From Allobranchiibius huperziae (lineage in GTDB: Bacteria; Actinomycetota; Actinomycetes; Actinomycetales; Dermatophilaceae), in NCBI RefSeq assembly GCF_013410455.1, contig NZ_JACCFW010000001.1:1504929-1568928 (forward strand): 64,000 bases of DNA, read 5' to 3'. The position numbers were made by a program, and so were the translations under genes. A model generated the notes under the pieces. That model saw only the letters and a program-made list of their open reading frames with translations. It had not been told where the DNA came from and made no database searches. This document shows positions 51,782 through 64,000 of the stretch, in pieces; the first letter of the stretch is position 1, and the number at the start of each line of letters is the position of its first letter.

Positions 51782-52045
51782 ATGGCCGAAGAACACGAGA
51801 ACCACGGACACAGCATCGCTGCGTGGACCCTGGTCGGCCTGATGATGCTGGGCTCGGTCTTCATCGCCTTCGGGGTCGCCTTCGGGCGGCACTCGCTGGA
51901 CATCGTCGGGGTCGTCATCTGCGTGGTCGGAGTGGCCGCGGGCAAGATCCTGGCCAAGGCCGGCTTCGGGGCTCCCGCGCTGCAGGCGCCCGGCAAGCAG
52001 GAGCACCACGAGGTGTCCACCCAGGCACAGACCGGAGTGCACTGA
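51782..52045 (+). CDS. HGxxPAAW-type small membrane protein
   Basis: 87 aa with two membrane segments. The N-terminus [13 protein letters not shown] resembles the HGxxPAAW motif of a family that sits in actinobacterial trp operons; here Ile12 replaces the Pro. A His-containing polar tail follows. Starts at ATG 51782 after a 71-base gap, five bases before trpC. Function unknown. Confidence 0.85.
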   Translation: MAEEHENHGHSIAAWTLVGLMMLGSVFIAFGVAFGRHSLDIVGVVICVVGVAAGKILAKAGFGAPALQAPGKQEHHEVSTQAQTGVH

Positions 52046-52050
52046 CCGGC

Positions 52051-52851
52051 GTGGGCACTGTTCTCGACGACATCGTCGCCGGCGTCCGCGAAGACCTCGA
52101 GGAACGCCGCCGGCTGCTGCCCCTCACCCAACTCGCACAGGACGCCGCCCAGGCAGTGCCTGCTCTGGACGCACTCGCCCGCTTCACCGCCCCCGGGCCG
52201 GTGAAGCTGATCGCCGAGGTCAAGCGTCGCAGCCCGAGCAAGGGCGAGCTGGCCGACATCGCCGACCCGGCCGGGCTGGCCGCCGACTACGAGGCCGGTG
52301 GTGCCACGGCCATCTCGGTCCTGACCGAGCGACGTCGCTTCGGCGGGTCGCTGCGCGATCTGGACGCCGTCCGCGAACGGGTGCGGATCCCGGTCCTGCG
52401 CAAGGACTTCATGGTCGACCCCTACCAGGTCACAGAGGCGCGCGCGCACGGCGCCGACCTGATCCTGCTCATCGTCGCGGCCCTCGACGACCATCTGCTG
52501 CGCGACCTCCACCAGCAGGCCACCGCACTCGGCATGGCGGCCCTGGTCGAGGTGCACGACGAGGCCGAGCTGGAGCGCGCGGTCGCGCTCGGCGCGCAGC
52601 TGATCGGCGTCAACGCCCGCAACCTGAAGACCCTCGAGGTCGACCCCGCGGCATTCGGGCGCCTTGCGCCGTTCGTACCCGATGACAGAGTGAAGGTCGC
52701 CGAGTCCAGTATCGGCGGACCGGCCGACGTCACGGCGGTGGTCCGCGACGGCGCGTCCGCAGTGCTGGTGGGCGAGGCGCTGGTCACCGGCGGCTCCCCG
52801 CGCGAGGCGGCGGCGGCACTCATCGACGCAGGACGGGCGGCGACGGTATGA
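52051..52851 (+). CDS. trpC: Indole-3-glycerol phosphate synthase
   Basis: Closes the indole ring. 266 aa from GTG 52051; the open frame is longer upstream but crosses the previous gene. [56 protein letters not shown] and VAESSIG are the barrel's catalytic and phosphate-binding parts. ATGA overlap with trpB. No trpF is next to it, as usual in actinobacteria that use PriA-type isomerase (a hisA product unrelated to the primosomal priA here). Confidence 0.97.
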   Translation: MGTVLDDIVAGVREDLEERRRLLPLTQLAQDAAQAVPALDALARFTAPGPVKLIAEVKRRSPSKGELADIADPAGLAADYEAGGATAISVLTERRRFGGSLRDLDAVRERVRIPVLRKDFMVDPYQVTEARAHGADLILLIVAALDDHLLRDLHQQATALGMAALVEVHDEAELERAVALGAQLIGVNARNLKTLEVDPAAFGRLAPFVPDDRVKVAESSIGGPADVTAVVRDGASAVLVGEALVTGGSPREAAAALIDAGRAATV

Positions 52852-54131
52852 CGACGGCTGTGCATTCTGCGGGGCTCGGCCGGTTCGGCGAGTTCGGGGG
52901 CCGCTACGTGCCCGAGGCCCTGGTCGCCGCACTGGAGGAGCTCGACGAGTTCCGCACCAAGGCCATGGTCGACCCGGCGTTCATCGGTGAGCTCACCCAG
53001 TTGCACCGCACCTACACCGGACGGCCGAGCATCCTCACGGCGGTCCCGCGCTTCGCCGAGCACTGCGGCGGGGCCCAGGTCGTGCTGAAGCGCGAGGATC
53101 TCAACCACACCGGCTCGCACAAGATCAACAACGTGCTGGGGCAGGCGCTGCTCACCCGCCGGATGGGCAAGACGCGGGTCATCGCCGAGACCGGAGCGGG
53201 CCAGCACGGTGTCGCGACCGCGACGGCGGCCGCGCTGCTCGGCCTGGAGTGCGTCGTCTACATGGGCAAGGTCGACACCGAGCGCCAGGCGCTGAATGTC
53301 GCCCGGATGCGGCTGCTCGGCGCGACGGTCGTGCCGGTCGAGCACGGCTCGCAGACACTGAAGGACGCGGTCAACGAGGCGTTCCGCGACTGGGTCGCCA
53401 ACGTCGACCACACCCACTACGTGCTCGGCACCGTCACCGGGCCCTACCCCTTTCCGGAGATGGTGCGCGACTTCCACCGCATCATCGGGGTGGAGGCCAG
53501 GGCCCAGATGCTCGACGAGTACGGCCGGCTGCCGGACGCGATCTGCGCGTGCGTGGGCGGCGGATCGAACGCGATGGGGATCTTCCACCGGTTCATCGAC
53601 GACGCCGGCGTACGCCTCGTGGGTCTCGAGGGCGGCGGGGAGGGAGTCCACTCCGGTCGGCACGCGTCGCGCTTCAGCGGTCAGGCCGAGCCCGGAGTCC
53701 TGCATGGCGCCTACACCTACGTGCTGCAGGACGAGGACGGCCAGACCGTCGAATCCCATTCGGTGTCAGCCGGACTCGACTACCCCAGCGTCGGCCCCGA
53801 GCACGCGTTCCTGCGCGACAGCGGTCGCGCGGAGTACTACCCGGTGACCGACGACGAGGCCATGGAGGCGTTCCGCCTGCTGTGCCGGACCGAAGGAATC
53901 ATCCCGGCGATCGAGAGCGCGCACGCGCTGGCCGGCGCCATGAAGATCGGCCGTGAGCTCGGTCCGTCCGGGATGGTGCTGGTCAACCTGTCGGGGCGTG
54001 GCGACAAGGACGTGCACACGGCGGCGAGCTGGTTCGGTCTGCTGGACGACGAGGCGACGACCCCTCCGGGCGACGCGCCGCGGCCCGCGGACGACGAGGC
54101 CGCGACCGGTGGCGGGGAGAGCCAGACGTGA
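52848..54131 (+). CDS. trpB: Tryptophan synthase beta chain
   Basis: Condenses indole with serine. 427 aa from ATG 52848. Lys92 in [10 protein letters not shown] binds [22 protein letters not shown] and the phosphate-binding [10 protein letters not shown] are intact. The C-terminal 28 residues, after WFGL, are acidic and Pro/Gly-rich, beyond the usual end of the fold. Overlaps trpA by four bases, as required for a balanced alpha-beta complex. Confidence 0.98.
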   Translation: MTTAVHSAGLGRFGEFGGRYVPEALVAALEELDEFRTKAMVDPAFIGELTQLHRTYTGRPSILTAVPRFAEHCGGAQVVLKREDLNHTGSHKINNVLGQALLTRRMGKTRVIAETGAGQHGVATATAAALLGLECVVYMGKVDTERQALNVARMRLLGATVVPVEHGSQTLKDAVNEAFRDWVANVDHTHYVLGTVTGPYPFPEMVRDFHRIIGVEARAQMLDEYGRLPDAICACVGGGSNAMGIFHRFIDDAGVRLVGLEGGGEGVHSGRHASRFSGQAEPGVLHGAYTYVLQDEDGQTVESHSVSAGLDYPSVGPEHAFLRDSGRAEYYPVTDDEAMEAFRLLCRTEGIIPAIESAHALAGAMKIGRELGPSGMVLVNLSGRGDKDVHTAASWFGLLDDEATTPPGDAPRPADDEAATGGGESQT

Positions 54132-54925
54132 CCGGGGTGAGCGAGGTCCTGGCCCGCACCAAGAAGGAGGGCCGCGCGGCGCTGATCGGCTACCTGCCCA
54201 CCGGATTCCCCACCGTCGAGCAGTCCATCGAGGCGATGGTCGCGATGGCGCAGTCCGGCGCGGACATCGTCGAGGTCGGCCTGCCCTACACCGACCCGCT
54301 GATGGACGGTCCGGTCATCCAGACCGCTGCGACGAAGGCGCTGGAGAACGGCGTACGCGTCGCCGACGTCTTCGATGCTGCTGCGGCGATCACGCAGGCC
54401 GGAAGCGCGGCCGTGGTGATGACCTACTGGAACCCCGTGCTGCGCTTCGGCGTCGACACGTTCGCGGCGAAGCTGCGCGAGAGCGGCGCGAGCGGTCTGA
54501 TCACCCCCGACCTCGTCCCCGACGAGGCCGGCGAGTGGATCACCGCCAGCGACGACCACGACCTGGACCGGATCTTCCTGGTCGCCCCGAGTTCGACCCC
54601 GCAGCGGTTGGCCAGCACCACGGCGGCCACCCGCGGCTTCGTCTACGCCGCGTCGCTGATGGGCGTCACCGGAGCTCGCGACAGTGTGGGCGACCAGGCG
54701 CAGGTGCTCGTCGAGCGCACCCGTGAGGTGACCGACCTTCCCGTCTGCGTCGGCCTCGGCGTGTCGACGCCCGAGCAGGCGCACCAGGTCGCCCGGTTCG
54801 CCGACGGTGTCATCGTCGGGTCGGCCCTGGTGCGGTGTCTGCTCGAGGCCGACTCCTTCGCCGCCGGCCTGGACGAGCTGCGCTCGCTCACCGGCCGTCT
54901 CGCGGACGGCGTGCGCCGGACATGA
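54128..54925 (+). CDS. trpA: Tryptophan synthase alpha chain
   Basis: Cleaves indole-3-glycerol phosphate to indole. 265 aa from GTG 54128. The catalytic Glu lies in [17 protein letters not shown] and the catalytic Asp in its [26 protein letters not shown] and [13 protein letters not shown] are further marks. Overlaps lgt by four bases. Confidence 0.97.
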   Translation: MTGVSEVLARTKKEGRAALIGYLPTGFPTVEQSIEAMVAMAQSGADIVEVGLPYTDPLMDGPVIQTAATKALENGVRVADVFDAAAAITQAGSAAVVMTYWNPVLRFGVDTFAAKLRESGASGLITPDLVPDEAGEWITASDDHDLDRIFLVAPSSTPQRLASTTAATRGFVYAASLMGVTGARDSVGDQAQVLVERTREVTDLPVCVGLGVSTPEQAHQVARFADGVIVGSALVRCLLEADSFAAGLDELRSLTGRLADGVRRT

Positions 54926-55863
54926 CCTCGTACCTGCCCAGCCCGACCCAGGGAGTCCTCTGGATCGGGCCGCTCCCGTTGCGCGCGTACGCGCTGTGCA
55001 TCCTCGTGGGGATCTTCGTCGCCGTCTGGATCGCCGGCCGTCGCCTGATACCGCGCGGCGGCACCCCCGACGACGTCTACACCGTCGCCTGGTGGGCCGT
55101 GCCGTTCGGCATCGTCGGCGGCCGGATCTACCACCTGATCACCTCGCCGCAGGCCTACTTCGGCGAGGGCGGCCACCCGCTCAACGCGTTCGCCATCTGG
55201 CACGGCGGCCTCGGTATCTGGGGCGCCGTCGCCCTCGGCGCGCTCGGGGGCTGGATCGGATCCCGCAAGGCGGGCATCAGCTTCCTGGACTTCGCCGACG
55301 CGGCGGTGCCCGGCGTGCTGGTCGCGCAGGCGGTCGGGCGCTGGGGCAACTGGTTCAACAACGAGCTGTACGGCGGCCGGACCGACCTGCCCTGGAAGCT
55401 GCAGATCCACGAGTGGGACGAGTCGCGCGGCCACGCGGTCTTCCAGGACGGTCACGCGGTCGTGCTCGGCTACTACCAGCCGACCTTCCTCTACGAGGCC
55501 ATCTGGTGCCTGCTCATCGCGGCGGTCATCCTCGTGCTCGATCGACGCCTGCTCCTCGGGCGCGGCCGGGTCCTCGGGCTCTACGTGATGCTCTACCCGG
55601 TCGGCCGCATCGTCTTCGAGCTGATGCGCACCGACCCCGCCAACCACATCCTGGGCCTGCGCGTGAACGTGTGGGTCTGCATCCTGGTCTTCCTCGGCGG
55701 ACTGGCACTCTTCCTGTGGACCGGCCGGCATCATCCGGACGGTGTGCGCGAAGGCCTGGCCGAGCGGCAGGAGGACGCCGGGACGACCGGCGACGGGCCG
55801 TCCGACGGCACTGCCACGGCCGAAAGCGTCTCGACAGATGAGACGGATACGTCCACCTTGTGA
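54922..55863 (+). CDS. lgt: Prolipoprotein diacylglyceryl transferase
   Basis: Attaches diacylglycerol to the lipobox Cys of prelipoproteins in the membrane. 313 aa from ATG 54922, seven membrane segments. PLPLRAYALCILVG, the catalytic HGGLGIWG region, the signature VGRWGNWFNNELYG and QPTFLYEAIW are present. A polar tail of about 45 residues (from GRHHPDGVREGL) ends it. The trpA-lgt-gltB order is common in actinobacteria. Confidence 0.97.
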   Translation: MTSYLPSPTQGVLWIGPLPLRAYALCILVGIFVAVWIAGRRLIPRGGTPDDVYTVAWWAVPFGIVGGRIYHLITSPQAYFGEGGHPLNAFAIWHGGLGIWGAVALGALGGWIGSRKAGISFLDFADAAVPGVLVAQAVGRWGNWFNNELYGGRTDLPWKLQIHEWDESRGHAVFQDGHAVVLGYYQPTFLYEAIWCLLIAAVILVLDRRLLLGRGRVLGLYVMLYPVGRIVFELMRTDPANHILGLRVNVWVCILVFLGGLALFLWTGRHHPDGVREGLAERQEDAGTTGDGPSDGTATAESVSTDETDTSTL

Positions 55864-55881
55864 ACACCGGAGGGGCCCGGA

Positions 55882-55936
55882 TACGCTGAGCGCCCCGCAG
55901 GCCAACGTCGTCCCGCAGGTCACTGGATCACCAGTG
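55882..55936 (+). promoter_or_regulatory. Candidate gltB promoter and leader hairpin
   Basis: TACGCT at 55882-55887 fits a -10 element and would give a leader of about 145 bases. Within it CACTGG-ATCA-CCAGTG (55921-55936) forms a perfect six-base hairpin. The rest of the 176-base gap shows nothing recognisable. Confidence 0.4.
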
Positions 55937-56039
55937 CAGAGCCGGCGCCGAGGGCGCGGTCTCTTCAAGGATGTGCGCGACGCGTGAGCGCATGCGCCCC
56001 CTCGCCGGGGCGCACGACGACGACAGGACGGTGGGTGCG

Positions 56040-60579
<4,540 letters not shown>

Positions 60580-60587
<8 letters not shown>

Positions 60588-62037
60588 CCCACGAGGGTTC
60601 CTGAAGGTCCGCGACCGGGCTCTGCCGAAGCGCCGGCCCGTCTCGGTACGGATCAAGGACTGGAAAGAGGTCTACGAGGAGCAGCAGCTCGCAGAGCTGC
60701 AGCAGCAGGCGGGCCGTTGCATGGACTGCGGAATCCCGTTCTGCCACAACGGGTGTCCTCTCGGCAACCTGATCCCCGAATGGAACGATCTTGCCTGGAA
60801 GGGCGATTGGCCCGACGCGATCGAGCGGCTGCACGCCACGAACAACTTCCCGGAGTTCACCGGCCGGCTGTGCCCTGCACCGTGCGAGACGGCGTGCGTG
60901 CTCGGGATCAGCGAGCCCGCTGTCACCATCAAGCAGGTCGAGCTGACCACCATCGAGCAGGCCTTCGAGGCCGGCGCGGTCGAGCCGCAACTGCCCACCC
61001 GTCTGACCGGCAAGACCGTGGCCGTCATCGGCTCCGGCCCCTCGGGGCTGGCCGCCGCCCAGCAGCTGACCCGGGCCGGTCACACGGTCGCCGTGTACGA
61101 ACGCGACGACAAGCCCGGCGGTCTGATGCGCTACGGCATCCCCGAGTTCAAGATGGAGAAGGCGGTCCTGGACCGTCGCCTCGAGCAGATGATGGCCGAG
61201 GGCACCCGGTTCCGCTGCTCGACCGACGTCGGGGGAGAGCTCACCGGATCGGCGCTGCGCCAGCGGTACGACGCGGTCGTGCTCGCGATCGGCGCCACGG
61301 TCCGGCGCGGCCTGCCGGCCCCGGGCCACGAGCTGAACGGTGTGGTGCAGGCGATGGACTTCCTGCCGGGCGCCAACCGGGCGGCGCTCGGTGAGCAGGT
61401 CGAGGACCAGATCACCGCCAAGGACAAGCACGTGGTCGTGATCGGCGGCGGCGACACCGGGGCCGACTGCATCGGCACCTCCCACCGCCAGGGCGCCGCG
61501 TCCGTGACGTCGCTGGAGATCATGCCCAAGCCCGGTGAGGAGCGTGCCGAGGCCAACCCGTGGCCGACGTACCCGATGCTCTACCGCGTGGCGAGCGCGC
61601 ACGAGGAGGGCGGCGAGCGGGTCTACGCGATCAGCACCAAGGAGTTCCTGGACGACGGCAACGGCAACGTGAAGGCACTGCGGCTGGTCGAGGTCGAGCG
61701 CAAGGGCAGCGGCTTCGAGGAGGTCGAGGGCTCCGAGCGGGAGATCCCGGCCGACCTGGTGCTGCTCGCCATGGGCTTCCTCGGCCCGCAGAGCGAGGGA
61801 CTTATCGAGCAGCTCGGGGTCGAGTTGGACGAGCGCACGAACGTGCGACGCGACGCCGACTTCATGTCGAGCGTGCCGGGCGTCTTCGTCGCCGGCGACG
61901 CCGGTCGCGGCCAGTCCCTGATCGTCTGGGCGATCGCCGAGGGGCGGGCCGCCGCACGTGGTGTGGACGCGTTCCTCAGCGGCGCGTCGGACCTCCCGGC
62001 GCCGATCGCTCCGACCGATCGGCCGCTCACCGTCTGA
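60580..62037 (+). CDS. gltD: Glutamate synthase small subunit
   Basis: Takes electrons from NADPH and passes them to GltB. 485 aa from GTG 60580, eight bases inside gltB. Two iron-sulphur motifs: [17 protein letters not shown] and [15 protein letters not shown] site [15 protein letters not shown] with [15 protein letters not shown], and NADPH site [16 protein letters not shown]. The C-terminal FAD motif is [18 protein letters not shown]. Confidence 0.98.
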
Positions 62038-62096
62038 TCGGCGAAGTTACCTGGTAGTACGGCGTATCAGGTGCGTGAAAGACCGTGCGCCGTCGA

Positions 62097-62102
62097 TAGG
62101 CT
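62097..62102 (+). promoter_or_regulatory. -10 element of a leaderless pyk promoter
   Basis: TAGGCT ends six bases before the ATG at 62109 and there is no Shine-Dalgarno. The hexamer and spacing are the same as for hisF and close to those of the HAD gene. Confidence 0.6.
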
Positions 62103-62108
62103 CGACGC

Positions 62109-63581
<1,473 letters not shown>

Positions 63582-63614
63582 CCGCGACCAGTGCGCCGCC
63601 GACCCTGACGCAGT

Positions 63615-63656
63615 TCGGCCCGAGGGTCACAGGTCGACCTGTGGCCCTCGGGCCGA
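63615..63656 (+). terminator. Terminator hairpin after pyk
   Basis: A 20-base stem: TCGGCCCGAGGGTCACAGGT (63615-63634) pairs with 63637-63656, with one T-G wobble and a CG centre that opens to a small loop. No T run follows, as often in GC-rich actinobacteria. Confidence 0.75.
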
Positions 63657-63716
63657 CGTGTGCCACCGTCGCGACCGTGTACGCCGCCCCGTATGCTGAC
63701 GCGCGCACGAACCACC

Positions 63717-63802
63717 GCCGGGGTGGTGGAATGGCAGACACGGAGCACTCAAAATGCTCTGCTCGAAAGGGCGTGCGGGTTCGAATCCCGCTCCCGGCAC
63801 CA
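63717..63802 (+). tRNA. tRNA-Leu (anticodon CAA)
   Basis: 86 bases including an encoded CCA end. Acceptor GCCGGGG pairs with TCCCGGC (one G-T). The anticodon stem GAGCA/TGCTC carries loop CTCAAAA, so the anticodon is CAA, reading UUG. A variable arm (around CTGCTCGAAAGGGCGTG) makes it class II, as expected for Leu. The T arm is GCGGG-TTCGAAT-CCCGC, followed by discriminator A and CCA at 63800-63802. Confidence 0.95.
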
Positions 63803-63818
63803 GCCTCGCACCGTGAGA

Positions 63819-63858
63819 ACGACGAACGGGGGATCCACCAGGACCCCCCGTTCGTCGT
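63819..63858. terminator. Terminator hairpin after tRNA-Leu
   Basis: ACGACGAACGGGGG (63819-63832) is perfectly complementary to CCCCCGTTCGTCGT (63845-63858), with a 12-base loop. It separates the tRNA from the convergent membrane-protein gene and can serve both strands. Confidence 0.7.
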
Positions 63859-63875
63859 ACGTCGAGCCAGGAGAG

Positions 63876-64000
63876 CTAGAACTCCTTCGGTGCCGTGCTC
63901 TTGTCGGCTGATTCGTCCTCGACCGGCACGATGATCGGTCGCAGCCCGGCCCACAGAGCCATCAGGACCGCTACCAGGATCATCGCGAGCCCGGACCACA
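63876..64000 (-). CDS. C-terminal end of a membrane protein
   Basis: 41 codons are visible before the TAG at 63878-63876 on the minus strand; the gene runs off the right edge. The visible part has a hydrophobic helix (GLAMILVAVLMALWAGLRP) followed by the polar tail VPVEDESADKSTAPKEF. Codon use and a terminator directly behind it support a real gene. The family is not recognisable from this fragment. Confidence 0.6.
   Translation of the reverse strand, partial: WSGLAMILVAVLMALWAGLRPIIVPVEDESADKSTAPKEF

Overview
This window reads as chromosomal DNA of a GC-rich actinobacterium. The gene order (aroC-aroK-aroB-efp-nusB; pyrR-pyrB-pyrC-carA-carB-pyrF-mihF-gmk-rpoZ-coaBC-metK-priA-def-fmt-rsmB-rpe-rib operon-hisEG; hisF, hisI-trpE...trpCBA-lgt-gltBD-pyk) is the actinobacterial housekeeping order. 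An mIHF gene, a PriA without a Walker A loop, an EF-P with a Lys-tipped PGKGP loop and many GTG starts point the same way. A member of Micrococcales, perhaps Dermacoccaceae-like, is my best guess from layout alone; no rRNA or marker search supports a finer call.

Layout. 0-2.9 kb: end of aroC, then aroK, aroB, efp, nusB. 3.1-6.3 kb: one large secreted multidomain protein with a DUF1906-type domain, placed between nusB and the pyr operon. 6.4-14.7 kb: pyrimidine operon, led by a PyrR-binding hairpin that abuts the pyrR ribosome binding site. 14.9-21.0 kb: mihF, gmk, rpoZ, coaBC, metK, priA. 21.1-26.1 kb: a DJ-1/PfpI gene on the minus strand, then HAD phosphatase, def, fmt, rsmB, rpe. 26.2-30.6 kb: FMN riboswitch and the riboflavin operon ribD-ribE-ribM-ribBA-ribH. 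30.6-33.6 kb: hisE, hisG, a PH-domain membrane protein, a uridine-kinase-like gene on the minus strand, hisF. 33.6-49.0 kb: an accessory block between hisF and hisI with a TIGR03085-like protein, a heterodimeric ABC exporter, a stand-alone ClpX-type zinc-finger/HTH protein facing a serine beta-lactamase-like gene across two tandem palindromes, the complete kdpFABC-kdpDE potassium system, an Arr rifamycin ADP-ribosyltransferase and a secreted GH16-like protein. 49.2-63.6 kb: hisI-trpE-trp membrane protein-HGxxPAAW protein-trpC-trpB-trpA-lgt, then gltB-gltD and pyk. The window ends with tRNA-Leu(CAA) between two hairpins and the 3' end of a membrane-protein gene on the minus strand.

Most genes within an operon overlap by 1-8 bases (GTGA, ATGA, TGATG junctions), so translation is probably coupled. 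Many operon-leading genes (priA, HAD, hisE, hisF, ABC exporter, beta-lactamase, hisI, pyk) have a -10-like hexamer 6-9 bases before the start codon and no ribosome binding site, which is the signature of leaderless mRNAs.

The least explained sequence is a set of dispersed intergenic palindromes. Family A has four copies, each with 12-base arms and an 8-base loop, a non-Watson-Crick pair always at stem position 6 and a compensated change at position 5. Family B has two copies with 21-base arms and an 8-base TGNNNACG loop. Every copy lies 9-91 bases after a stop codon. They look like REP-type repeats that may double as terminators.
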